Positions 1 to 6,705 of a stretch of DNA of 9,993 nt are shown here, piece after piece (positions within the stretch are counted from its first letter, which is position 1; the number at the start of each line of letters is the position of its first letter). The position numbers and the translations under genes are program-made. Where the stretch lies: the NCBI GenBank assembly GCA_001643535.1, contig LXTG01000108.1, positions 661 to 10,653 of the forward strand. The letters are read 5' to 3'. The notes under the pieces are model-generated. The model was not told the origin of the DNA. It worked only from the letters and a program-made list of their open reading frames with translations, and ran no database searches. Origin of the DNA: a candidate division NC10 bacterium SPGG6 (GTDB taxonomy: Bacteria; Methylomirabilota; Methylomirabilia; Methylomirabilales; CSP1-5).

Positions 1-711
1 GACATCGAGGTAGTGGGGTTTATCGCCAGCTGCTTCGCGTACGGCCGCGTGGAGGGATTCACCCCGCCAATCGACACCCTCCTCGGGGTGCTCGGACCGG
101 ATCCCTACCAATTTCTCCTGCGTTTCGATCCCAGACGGGACGCGGACTGCCTCCGCGGGTTCTCCTACCGTTTTAACACCGCTGCCGATGCCACCTGTCT
201 GCTCTGGTTTCTCCGGCAAGCCTTAGAGCGTCAGGGGTCGCTCCGGACCCTCTTCCTTTCCGGTTACAGTGACCGACAGGAGGACACCCGAGCCGCGCTC
301 ACCGCCTTCGTCGAACATCTCCTGCAACTGGACCCGCGACCGGTCTATCGCAAAGGCCACCTCTCCAACGGGATGCATCATCTCCTGCCATCGCCAAGAC
401 GCGGAGGGGCGTGTAAACGCTTGAACCTTTTCCTCCGCTGGATGGTCCGGCGGGATCACATCGACTTTGGCCTCTGGTCTGAAATCAAGCCGGCGAAGCT
501 GATTATCCCCTTGGATACGCATGTGGCCCAGGTCTCAAGGCACCTCGGCCTCACCCGACGGAAGAGCCCAGGTTTCCCGATGGCCCTCGACATCACCCAG
601 AACCTCAAGCGTTTTGATGCAAGGGATCCCGTGAAGTACGACTTCGCCCTCTGCCGGCTGGGGATGCTCTCTAAGAGTCCGAGGTCCGACGTCCGAAGTC
701 CGATGTCGTAG
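1..711 (+). CDS. DUF2400 / TIGR02757 family protein, 5' partial
   Basis: The reading frame is open from the first base, so the true start lies upstream; the GTG at 13 is internal. About 236 residues are visible. Family hallmarks are the N-terminal G-F-I-A-S-C-F-A-Y-G-R-V block and the C-terminal block I-I-P-L-D-T-H-V-A-Q-V-S-R followed by D-P-V-K-Y-D-F-A-L-C-R-L-G. The family has no assigned reaction that I know of. The L-D-T-H-V segment (Asp codon at 514-516) resembles the catalytic Asp motif of HhH-GPD DNA glycosylases such as endonuclease III, so a DNA-repair role is a reasonable inference. The next gene, 26 bp downstream on the same strand, is an AP endonuclease, which fits. The last dozen residues (K-S-P-R-S-D-V-R-S-P-M-S) are encoded by a 7-bp tandem repeat, which also supplies the TAG stop, and are probably not part of the fold. 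Family membership is fairly sure; the function is not. Confidence 0.85.
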   Translation, partial: DIEVVGFIASCFAYGRVEGFTPPIDTLLGVLGPDPYQFLLRFDPRRDADCLRGFSYRFNTAADATCLLWFLRQALERQGSLRTLFLSGYSDRQEDTRAALTAFVEHLLQLDPRPVYRKGHLSNGMHHLLPSPRRGGACKRLNLFLRWMVRRDHIDFGLWSEIKPAKLIIPLDTHVAQVSRHLGLTRRKSPGFPMALDITQNLKRFDARDPVKYDFALCRLGMLSKSPRSDVRSPMS

Positions 712-767
712 GTCCGACCTCCAAAGACACAGGTCCGATGTCCAAAGTCCAACGTCCAAAGTCTAAA
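677..767. repeat. Tandem heptamer array, consensus GTCCRAN, 13 units
   Basis: Thirteen consecutive 7-bp units fit the period exactly from 677 to 767. Most read GTCCGAN in the left half and GTCCAAN in the right half. The units at 705, 719, 726 and 761 are degenerate. Because 7 is not a multiple of 3, the array reads through all three frames with a 21-bp protein period. It encodes the C-terminal tail of the DUF2400 protein, supplies that gene's TAG stop through a degenerate unit (GTCGTAG), and contains the ATG at 738 used for nfo. Heptanucleotide short tandem repeats are known from cyanobacteria (STRR sequences); I do not recognise this exact family. Confidence 0.9.
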
Positions 768-1637
768 CCCGTGAGACCTGGGGGGCCGCGCCTGGGGGCG
801 CACATGTCCATCGCCGGCGGGGTGGCCAAGGCACTGCTCCGCGGTCAGCAGACCGGCTGTGACACGATCCAGATCTTCACGAAGAACAATAACCAGTGGC
901 GGGCCAAGGCTCTGACAGACCAAGAGGTCAGGACCTATCACGAACATCGGGGAACAACGGGAATCTGGCCTGTGGTCGCCCACGACGGCTATTTGATCAA
1001 CCCAGCCTCCCCGAAAAGAGATCTGTACAGGAAGTCCCTGGAGGCCCTCCGGATCGAGGTGGGGCGCGCGGCAGCCCTCGAGATCCCGTGCCTGATCATA
1101 CACCCGGGGGCGCACCTCGGGACAGGAGAGGCCGAGGGGATTCAACGGGTCGTGGAGGCGTTGGACACGATCCTTGAAGATGCCAAGGCCTCCTCCGTCA
1201 CGATCTGTCTGGAGACCACGGCCGGCCAGGGATCCAGCTTAGGTCATCGCTTCGAGCATCTGGCGGCAATCCGAGAGGGCATGAAGCAGCGGGACCGCGT
1301 GGGGATCTGTATGGATACGTGCCATATCTTTGCCGCAGGCTATGAGATCCGGGGCCGGGCGGGTTACGAGCAGACCATGCGGCAGCTCGACACCGTGATC
1401 GGCCTCGACCACATCAAATGCATCCACCTGAATGACTCTCAGCGAGAGTTGGGGAGTCGGGTGGACCGTCATGCCCATATCGGGCAGGGGCAAATCGGCT
1501 TAGAAGGATTCCGCCTCCTTGTGAATGATCCGCGCCTCCGGCATATTCCTATGATCCTGGAGACCCCGAAGGGGGAGGATCCCGTAGCCACCGACCGCCG
1601 CAATCTGGCCGTTCTCCGCAGCTTGGTGAGGGGGTAG
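738..1637 (+). CDS. nfo: Endonuclease IV (AP endonuclease, Zn-dependent)
   Basis: This is a cytosolic base-excision-repair enzyme that cleaves DNA 5' to abasic sites and removes 3' blocking groups. All nine expected metal ligands of the trinuclear zinc site can be placed, numbering from ATG 738: H82 (A-H-D-G-Y-L-I-N), H122 (I-H-P-G-A-H-L), E159 (L-E-T-T-A-G-Q-G), D193 and H196 (D-T-C-H-I-F-A-A-G-Y), H230 (H-L-N-D-S), D243 and H245 (R-V-D-R-H-A-H) and E275 (L-E-T-P). The length, 299 aa, is close to the usual 280-290. The start is uncertain. The N-terminal M-S-K-V-Q-R-P-K-S-K is encoded by the upstream heptamer array and has no clear SD. GTG at 771 is an alternative. ATG at 804 would remove the conserved first strand (L-G-A-H) and is unlikely. 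The gene is probably co-transcribed with the DUF2400 gene. Confidence 0.96.
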   Translation: MSKVQRPKSKPVRPGGPRLGAHMSIAGGVAKALLRGQQTGCDTIQIFTKNNNQWRAKALTDQEVRTYHEHRGTTGIWPVVAHDGYLINPASPKRDLYRKSLEALRIEVGRAAALEIPCLIIHPGAHLGTGEAEGIQRVVEALDTILEDAKASSVTICLETTAGQGSSLGHRFEHLAAIREGMKQRDRVGICMDTCHIFAAGYEIRGRAGYEQTMRQLDTVIGLDHIKCIHLNDSQRELGSRVDRHAHIGQGQIGLEGFRLLVNDPRLRHIPMILETPKGEDPVATDRRNLAVLRSLVRG

Positions 1638-1666
1638 TGCGGGCGATGGGCGTGGGTGACCCACTA
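1635..1666. terminator. Weak dyad between convergent stop codons
   Basis: The 26-bp gap between nfo and the convergent secreted-protein gene contains the perfect palindrome GTGGGT-G-ACCCAC (1652-1664). A longer pairing of TAGTG(c)GGG at 1635-1643 with CCCACTA at 1660-1666 would join the two genes' stop codons. There is no T-tract on either strand, so intrinsic termination is doubtful. Confidence 0.25.
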
Positions 1667-2200
1667 GGGGGGAGGAGACACGGGTACACCTGGCGGGAAC
1701 ATGATGTCAAAGCGGCGGGGGCGGGGTGGCAAGTCGGGCTCTTCTTCCTCCTTGGAGAGTTGGAAGGCTGCCAGGACCCCTTCCCAGCTTTCGGTTGACA
1801 CTGTCAGCGCGTTCTCGATCTTCGGGACGACCGGGGCCGGAACCCGCGCCATCAACGCCCGCAGCAATTCCTCTTCCTTGTGCGCTGACGCCTTCGCAAT
1901 GGCTTTCACCCGCTTCACGCCTTCGTCGGGAGGGAAAACGCCCTTTTCGATCCGATCCAGGTAGAGGATGATGCGATCCCGCGAGATTTCGACGGTCTGA
2001 ATGATCTCGATGACTTTGATGCGAAATTCATCAGGGACGGCCGAGGACACGCTGAACAGTGTCGACACGTTTCTCTTGGTGAATTTTTCCGTTCCGTCCC
2101 TGGCCTTGGGCAGGTCCAGAGAAGCGGCTGCGACAAGGGACCCAAGAGCCAAGACCGTGAGGAAACCTCCAAAGACGCCACACAGATGCCGCCGCCCCAT
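1664..2200 (-). CDS. Small secreted/periplasmic protein of unknown function
   Basis: I do not recognise this 178-aa protein. It begins with a Sec-type signal: a basic start (M-G-R-R), a hydrophobic core (V-F-G-G-F-L-T-V-L-A-L-G-S-L-V) and a likely cleavage after A-A-A near residue 26. The mature part is a helical, charged domain of about 115 residues with I-E-I-I-Q-T-V-E-I and R-V-K-A-I-A-K-A-S-A-H-K-E-E-E-L-L segments. A short acidic stretch (K-E-E-E-E-P-D) and a proline-rich tail ending P-V-S-P-P-P follow. The helical pattern recalls secreted DUF5667-like proteins, but that comparison is only by eye. I chose ATG at 2200 over the GTG immediately before it (2203), because the SD (GGGAGG) abuts that GTG. 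The gene lies 62 bp downstream of the dehydratase gene on the same strand and may be co-transcribed with it. Confidence 0.7.
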   Translation of the reverse strand: MGRRHLCGVFGGFLTVLALGSLVAAASLDLPKARDGTEKFTKRNVSTLFSVSSAVPDEFRIKVIEIIQTVEISRDRIILYLDRIEKGVFPPDEGVKRVKAIAKASAHKEEELLRALMARVPAPVVPKIENALTVSTESWEGVLAAFQLSKEEEEPDLPPRPRRFDIMFPPGVPVSPPP

Positions 2201-2262
2201 CACCCTCCCTTCATCACCACCCGGTAACTCAGGCCCTTGACCGCAGACGCGTTGCTGAAATG

Positions 2263-2619
2263 TTACGCCGGGGGGCGAAAGCCTGGAACTGCGACGACGG
2301 CTTCATTGACCTTTGCCGCCAGGATGAAATCGCTTTCCGTCAGGCCGTTGATCTTATGAGTCCAGATCTCGACCGTGGCCTTCCCCCAGCCGAAGCAGAT
2401 GTCGGGATGATGCCCTTCCTGCTCGGCGATCGCGCCCACGCGGTTCACGAAGTCCAGAGACGCACTAAAATCCTTAAAGCGGAAGGTCTTGCAAAGGTGG
2501 TGCTCTTCGACCACCTCCCACCCTTCCACCTGGGTAATCAGGGGTGCGATCTCTGCGCCCGTAAGAGGTGGCGTCCCCCCCTTACACGGGACACACGACT
2601 TTCTCGCCAACTCCGGCAT
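2263..2619 (-). CDS. phhB: Pterin-4a-carbinolamine dehydratase
   Basis: This small cytosolic enzyme dehydrates 4a-hydroxytetrahydropterin to quinonoid dihydropterin, the recycling step after aromatic amino acid hydroxylation. The 118-residue protein has the family signature: E-Q-E-G-H-H-P-D with the catalytic histidine pair H70-H71 and P72, then W-T-H-K-I with H88, then D97 in T-E-S-D. The N terminus carries C-V-P-C-K-G-G-T-P-P-L, a cysteine-containing extension common in bacterial members. ATG at 2619 has a good SD (AAAGGAG) with about 8 nt spacing. No phenylalanine hydroxylase or other pterin-using enzyme is in the window, so its partner is unknown. Stand-alone copies are common and may serve folate or other pterin metabolism. 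Confidence 0.95.
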   Translation of the reverse strand: MPELARKSCVPCKGGTPPLTGAEIAPLITQVEGWEVVEEHHLCKTFRFKDFSASLDFVNRVGAIAEQEGHHPDICFGWGKATVEIWTHKINGLTESDFILAAKVNEAVVAVPGFRPPA

Positions 2620-2667
2620 GATCCCACTCCTTTCAGAGAGCCTATTCCCCGTCCTCGGCTCATCTCA

Positions 2668-2696
2668 ATCATACCCCCCCAGCCGGTGCGGAGCAA
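2668..2696 (-). promoter_or_regulatory. Candidate promoter for the dehydratase gene
   Basis: On the - strand, TTGCTC (2696-2691) and TATGAT (2673-2668) are separated by exactly 17 bp. The -10 matches the sigma70 consensus at 5 of 6 positions and the -35 at 3 of 6. Transcription would start near 2661, giving a leader of about 40 nt that carries the SD. This was found by inspection only. Confidence 0.4.
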
Positions 2697-2842
2697 GTCC
2701 GCTCATTTCGCCGATCGTGGTCCTGAGACGTTTTCTTGACAGCCCGTAATCCGCCCCGTGCCTCCCCTCCCCCCGGTTTCTCGCGCCTTGATACCAAACC
2801 GCCCTAGAACAAAAGGGGGCAACCGACAAGGCCCCTTGGCAT

Positions 2843-2862
2843 TTGATATCCTTCCATATCAA
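2843..2862. promoter_or_regulatory. Perfect dyad TTGATAT-N6-ATATCAA, possible operator
   Basis: A perfect 7-bp inverted repeat with a 6-bp spacer (CCTTCC) lies in the AT-rich part of the divergent region, 43 bp upstream of the candidate -35 of the M23 peptidase gene. Its geometry (20 bp, AT-rich half sites) suits a dimeric helix-turn-helix regulator. Its left arm, TTGATA, also resembles a -35 box, with TATCAT 19 bp downstream as a weaker alternative promoter. No regulator gene is nearby. Confidence 0.45.
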
Positions 2863-2904
2863 TAAGTTATCATAGCTACCCTCACCCACCACTTAAAAAA
2901 ACCG

Positions 2905-2949
2905 TTGCAGCCCTCAGAATTATTTGGTATAAGCCTCGCATCTGCGAGG
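2905..2949 (+). promoter_or_regulatory. Candidate promoter of the M23 peptidase gene with start-site dyad
   Basis: TTGCAG (2905-2910) and TATAAG (2928-2933) are separated by 17 bp. The -10 matches consensus at 5 of 6 positions, the -35 at 3 of 6. Just after the -10 lies a perfect 7-bp inverted repeat, CCTCGCA-TC-TGCGAGG (2934-2949), which covers the expected transcription start near 2940 and runs into the SD. It could be a DNA operator or, if transcription starts slightly earlier, an RNA hairpin masking part of the SD. Confidence 0.4.
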
Positions 2950-2958
2950 GAGGCAGGG

Positions 2959-4296
2959 TTGCGGGATTTCAAGTCACGCCGAAATATCGAGCGACTCCTG
3001 AGAAGGCAGCGACCTGTGTCGAAGGGTCCCGGGCGATTCGGTTCCGGCCTTTTCCTGGCGGGGTTTTTCTTTGCCTCCGCCCTGGCGATCTCCTATCTCA
3101 TTCCGGTTCGAGAGCCGACTCCACAACCTCCCCAACCACCGGTCTCATCCACTCCCGCGCTCCCCCGCGTGGCCGAGTCCATCCAAAACGCGGCCACCCA
3201 TCCGTCGCACCGGGTGATCCACGGAGCGATTGGACGAGGGGAGACGTTTGCCGAGGCCCTGAGCGCCAAAGGCCTCTCCGGTCGCCTCACACATGAGATC
3301 GCCCGAGTCCTCCGCCGCTATCTCAACTTCCGAAAGATCAGGGCGGGCGCAACCTTTCAGGCGACGCTGGACGCAAGCGGGGCCCTACTGCATTTCGTGT
3401 ATCAGGCCTCTCCCGTAGAGATCTACGAGGTGACACGGAAGGGAAACGCGTATCGGGCGGCCCGGCGCGATGTCCCCATCGAGCGCCGGGTGGAAAACAT
3501 TACCGGGAAGGTCACCTCTTCCCTCTTCGAAAGCATGGAGGCACTCGGGGAAAAGCCTGAACTGACCCTCCGGTTTGTCGATATCTTCCTCTGGGATTTT
3601 GACTTCAACAGTAATGCCAGACTCGGGGACCAGTTCCGGATGCTGGTGGAGAAGGAGTACGGCGGCGGCACGTTCGTCCGCTACGGAAAGATCCTCATCG
3701 CCCAGTACGAAAATCGCAAGAAGACTTACACCGGGATCTACTTCGAGAAACGCCCCGGCAAAGGGGATTACTATACCTCAAAGGGCAGATCTGTTCGCAA
3801 GACCTTCCTCCGCTCCCCACTGCGATTCACCCGGATCAGTTCCCGCTACACACACCGGAGGCGCCACCCAATCTTGGGAGGGGTGAGACCCCACCTGGCC
3901 GTCGATTACGCCGCCCGCCGCGGCACGCCGGTCTGGGCCGTCGCGGACGGGGTGGTCCTCTCAGCCGGATGGAAAGGCGGAAACGGCAAGACAGTCCTCA
4001 TTCGGCATCGAAGGGGGTTCCGAACCATGTACAACCATCTGTCCAAGTTCGCGCGAGGAATCCGGAAGGGGGCCCGTGTGCGACAGAAACAGGTGATCGG
4101 CTACGTGGGCTCCACCGGTCTCTCCACGGGACCCCACCTCGATTACCGTGTCATCAAAAACGGTCGCTTCGTCAACCCGCTTAGACAGAAGTTCATCCCG
4201 GGAGACCCGATCCCCAAGGCCCACCGGGCCGATTTCCGGCGTCTCCGCGACCGGCTCCTGCAAAAGCTCCATCCGACGGTGCACGCCTCGAAGTAA
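2959..4296 (+). CDS. Membrane-anchored M23-family murein endopeptidase
   Basis: This is a predicted zinc endopeptidase that cuts peptidoglycan cross-links in the periplasm. From TTG 2959 (445 aa) it has a basic cytoplasmic N terminus, one membrane segment at about residues 26-48 (F-G-S-G-L-F-L-A-G-F-F-F), a proline-rich linker, and an N-terminal region (about 85-265) resembling the OapA/Csd3 inhibitory domains. The M23 domain follows at about 290-415. Catalytic motifs are H-L-A-V-D (H312, D316), N-H-L-S (H360) and G-P-H-L-D-Y-R-V (H393, D395). The usual H-x-H is H-x-D here, a variant I recall from this subfamily. I prefer TTG 2959 because an SD (AGGGAGG) sits 5 nt upstream. The longer TTG 2905 start lacks an SD and overlaps a likely -35 box. 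The gene is divergent from the dehydratase gene. Confidence 0.92.
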   Translation: MRDFKSRRNIERLLRRQRPVSKGPGRFGSGLFLAGFFFASALAISYLIPVREPTPQPPQPPVSSTPALPRVAESIQNAATHPSHRVIHGAIGRGETFAEALSAKGLSGRLTHEIARVLRRYLNFRKIRAGATFQATLDASGALLHFVYQASPVEIYEVTRKGNAYRAARRDVPIERRVENITGKVTSSLFESMEALGEKPELTLRFVDIFLWDFDFNSNARLGDQFRMLVEKEYGGGTFVRYGKILIAQYENRKKTYTGIYFEKRPGKGDYYTSKGRSVRKTFLRSPLRFTRISSRYTHRRRHPILGGVRPHLAVDYAARRGTPVWAVADGVVLSAGWKGGNGKTVLIRHRRGFRTMYNHLSKFARGIRKGARVRQKQVIGYVGSTGLSTGPHLDYRVIKNGRFVNPLRQKFIPGDPIPKAHRADFRRLRDRLLQKLHPTVHASK

Positions 4297-4337
4297 CATC
4301 CGCTATCGCGTTGACCGACGACCAACTACGCAAGACA

Positions 4338-4420
4338 TTTCCAATTTCGAAATTCCAATTTCGAATTCCTGGCGACGGTGAACCCTGAACCGTGAACCGG
4401 TCAAACGGTCATCGGTCATC
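4338..4420. repeat. Two heptamer arrays in the convergent gap
   Basis: The first array (4338-4365) has four 7-bp units alternating TTTCCAA and TTTCGAA types, and it contains the palindrome AATTTCGAAATT. The second (4378-4420) has GTGAACC, CTGAACC and GTGAACC, then one 8-bp slip (GGTCAAAC), then two GGTCATC units. The symporter's TGA stop (4411-4409) and its last codons lie inside the second array. The arrays fill most of the 112-bp gap between the convergent peptidase and symporter genes. I see no T-tract terminator here. Confidence 0.8.
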
Positions 4421-6376
4421 AAGTGTCGGGTCCAGAGTTGTCACCTTCGCGTGGACCGGCAGAGGCATTTTTTCCGCCTCCTGCGAGAAGCCAAGCTTCA
4501 ACCACACCGGGACGAGGGCGATACCCATGACGAGCTGCAAAGCAATCCATAGTCCCCAAGACAGGGACCACCATGTAGGAACGGGACTGTGGCAGAGCCA
4601 AGAGCCGATTCCGGTGAGGAAGAAGAACACGCAGAAGGCCGCCGAGAGCATGGCCGCGAAGCCACGTCCCAAACGCTTTACGTTCGTGCCGGGATCAACC
4701 CCCAGAGAGGCGGCGATCGGCCCCCACCATCCGGGCGGCTGGGCAAGTCGGAAGAACCTGCGCAGGTGCTCGGGGTCCTCGGTCGTGAGAAGCGAGACAC
4801 CGATGCCCGCGGCAGTGGCCAGGACCGCCATGACCAACAATCGAATGGCCTCGTCGTCGACGAACTCGAGCAGGGGCCAGGCGGCCAGGAGCGAGACAAT
4901 AATGCAGGCGAGCTCCCCCCAGGCGCTGATACGCCACCAGAGCCAGCGCAGGACGAGAACAACGCCCATGCCGGCGCCCAGGAGGAGCGCGATCTTCCAC
5001 GCCCTCTCGATCGAGGTAAGCTGCGTCATCACGAGCATCGAGATCATGAGGATGATCAGGTTAGATCCGCGAGCGACCCACACCAGCGTACGTGGATTGG
5101 GGTCTCTCTTGAGCCACACCTGGCAAATTAGCCGCTTGTAGATGTCGTTTGTCCAGTAGGACGCGCCCCAGTTGAGGTGGGTGTCGATTGTCGATGCCAG
5201 GGCCGCCAGCATCGCGGTCAGCATCAGACCTTTGATGCCCCAGGGGAGCAGCTCGACGATTCCCTTGACGAAGGTGACCTCCCGCTCGTGCTTGAGGATC
5301 TCGGGAGCCAGGCTGAGGTCGGGCGGAAAGAAGAGTAGGAGTCCCAGGGCGATCGGCAGCCAGAAGAGACTACGCAGGAGCACCTGAGCAATGGTGAACA
5401 CGACGCTCGCGAGCTTGGCGTCCCGGTCAGACTTGCAGGCCATTGACCTTTGGGCCAGATAGCCGGTCCCGTCCGCGTTGAGTTGGATCAGCCACTGGAG
5501 GCCCAACACGGCGAGGACGGCGAATGAGGCATCCTTGGCCTGGGACGGCACAAAGGCGAGGATCTGGTTTGGAGAGATCCCCCCAGGGCCTCCCGTCGCG
5601 AAGCGCTCGCGAATCTGCTCGATGATTGGGCCCATGCCCCCGAAGTGGTAGATGATGTAGCCCATGTAGAAGGCGGTCCCCAGCATGGCCAAACTGAACT
5701 GAACCACGTCGGTGGCCACCACGCTGCGGAGCCCGCCCGTGGTAGAGTAAAAGAGCGTGACCGTGACGATGCCCAGAATCGAGATGAGGTTGTTGGTCGA
5801 ATTGACCCATACGTGCGGGTCATGGGGGTTCACACTGAGGGGGATATCCACCCAGGTCACCAGGTGGAGTATCGGCTGGTAGAGCGCAGCGGGCAGCCAC
5901 TGGTCCCATACCAGGAAGGGCTCTGCGATGGCCTTGGTGGCGAAGAGGACCCAGGCCAGAACGACGCAGTTAAAGATCGTCCCGAAGTAGATCGCCTTGA
6001 TCCCACGCAGGGCTGTGGCGGCCCCCTTGCTGTAGCGCAGCTCAGACAGCTCCGCGTCGGTCAGCACACTCGCTCGCCGCCAGCTGGGAGCGAGGATGAA
6101 TCCCATCAGCAGGAAAGCGAGGGCAAAAATCCACAACTGCCAGATCGCAAAGATCCCGGCCGTCGCGACCAAGCCGGTCACCAGCAGCGGCGTATCCGCC
6201 GCGAACTGGGTAGCAGCCATGCTCAGGCCCGCGCTCCAGCCGCTCAGGCTGCGCCCGGCCAGGAAGTACTCTTCCAGGCTCTGTGAGGCGACCTTGCGGG
6301 AGCGAATGCCTGATGAGACTGCGTAGACAATGAAGGCCAAGATGATGAGGACGTCGATCCAGTGCAAGGTCGCCAC
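4409..6376 (-). CDS. Sodium:solute symporter (SSS family)
   Basis: This inner-membrane carrier is predicted to couple Na+ entry to uptake of an organic solute; the substrate cannot be told from the sequence. It has 655 residues and roughly 13-15 hydrophobic segments. Family features are E-E-Y-F-L-A-G-R-S-L at residues 35-44, Y-S-T-T-G-G-L-R-S-V-V-A-T-D at 210-223, Q-L-N-A-D-G-T-G-Y-L-A-Q-R at 298-310, and A-A-L-A-S-T-I-D-T-H-L-N at 391-402. S395 and T396 sit where the Na2-site serines of TM8 occur in vSGLT-like proteins. About 120 residues beyond the core include a hydrophilic stretch (T-E-D-P-E-H-L-R-R) and two further hydrophobic segments. The start is GTG 6376, with a poor SD (AGGGG, 9 nt). 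An in-frame ATG at 6400 is cut off by a TAG three codons later. The stop lies in a heptamer repeat. Confidence 0.93.
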   Translation of the reverse strand: MATLHWIDVLIILAFIVYAVSSGIRSRKVASQSLEEYFLAGRSLSGWSAGLSMAATQFAADTPLLVTGLVATAGIFAIWQLWIFALAFLLMGFILAPSWRRASVLTDAELSELRYSKGAATALRGIKAIYFGTIFNCVVLAWVLFATKAIAEPFLVWDQWLPAALYQPILHLVTWVDIPLSVNPHDPHVWVNSTNNLISILGIVTVTLFYSTTGGLRSVVATDVVQFSLAMLGTAFYMGYIIYHFGGMGPIIEQIRERFATGGPGGISPNQILAFVPSQAKDASFAVLAVLGLQWLIQLNADGTGYLAQRSMACKSDRDAKLASVVFTIAQVLLRSLFWLPIALGLLLFFPPDLSLAPEILKHEREVTFVKGIVELLPWGIKGLMLTAMLAALASTIDTHLNWGASYWTNDIYKRLICQVWLKRDPNPRTLVWVARGSNLIILMISMLVMTQLTSIERAWKIALLLGAGMGVVLVLRWLWWRISAWGELACIIVSLLAAWPLLEFVDDEAIRLLVMAVLATAAGIGVSLLTTEDPEHLRRFFRLAQPPGWWGPIAASLGVDPGTNVKRLGRGFAAMLSAAFCVFFFLTGIGSWLCHSPVPTWWSLSWGLWIALQLVMGIALVPVWLKLGFSQEAEKMPLPVHAKVTTLDPTLDDR

Positions 6377-6388
6377 GCGGTGATACCC

Positions 6389-6400
6389 CTAGCCGGTCAT
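6389..6400 (-). other. Three-codon micro-ORF (M-T-G-stop) before the symporter
   Basis: The - strand reads ATG ACC GGC TAG, preceded by GCGAGGAGAC, a good SD but only 2-4 nt from the ATG. It is in the same frame as the symporter GTG, 12 nt beyond its stop. It could be a leader micro-ORF, a former start inactivated by a nonsense change, a sequencing error, or chance. Confidence 0.35.
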
Positions 6401-6447
6401 GTCTCCTCGCAAAGAAATCCCGTCGTCGAGATACGCATCATCCGAAA

Positions 6448-6456
6448 AGTGTATCA
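6448..6456 (-). promoter_or_regulatory. Candidate extended -10 upstream of the symporter
   Basis: The - strand has TGA-TACACT (6456-6448), an extended -10 form with a 4/6 core match. No convincing -35 is seen. A start near 6441 would give a leader of about 65 nt that contains the M-T-G micro-ORF. Confidence 0.25.
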
Positions 6457-6705
6457 CAAAGCTCCCCTTACGCTGCCATCCCCTCCCTGGCCGCTTTCCC
6501 CCGCGGGCCTGGCCGGGGGCACCCTCCGGAAGCTGAACCCGAGCCTCAGGGCGCCGAACCAGGAGGGCCTTCTCCCCGGCCATCCGGCTCGAGAAATCGA
6601 TCTCCCTGCGGGGGTTCTGTTGGCTTTCAATGATTTCCCCCGGACGCAAAGCCTCATGCCCGATACGAAGCGAGGCCAAAGTATATTGCAAAACCTGCAC
6701 CGCCC
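6457..6705. other. Non-coding or unassigned stretch upstream of the aldolase and symporter
   Basis: The gap between the divergent symporter and aldolase genes is 543 bp (6377-6919). This central part shows no repeat, tRNA or recognisable protein. A - strand frame is open from ATG 6902 to the TAG at 6389 (170 codons) and gives an Arg/Pro-rich peptide with no SD and no family resemblance. I consider it probably spurious, though it could be a diverged small gene. The plus strand is also open at 6362-6709 without recognisable content. Confidence 0.4.

Noticed and set aside
677..767. Possible CRISPR-like or protein-coding repeat
   Set aside because: The units are 7 bp with no spacers, and the frame changes from unit to unit, so it is a simple tandem repeat.
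2736..2741. Perfect -35 hexamer TTGACA in the divergent region
   Set aside because: No -10-like hexamer lies 16-18 bp downstream on the + strand; the region there is C-rich.
5645..6286. 213-codon + strand frame opposite the symporter
   Set aside because: Its hydrophilic, H/Q/R-rich product is typical of antisense to membrane-protein codons.
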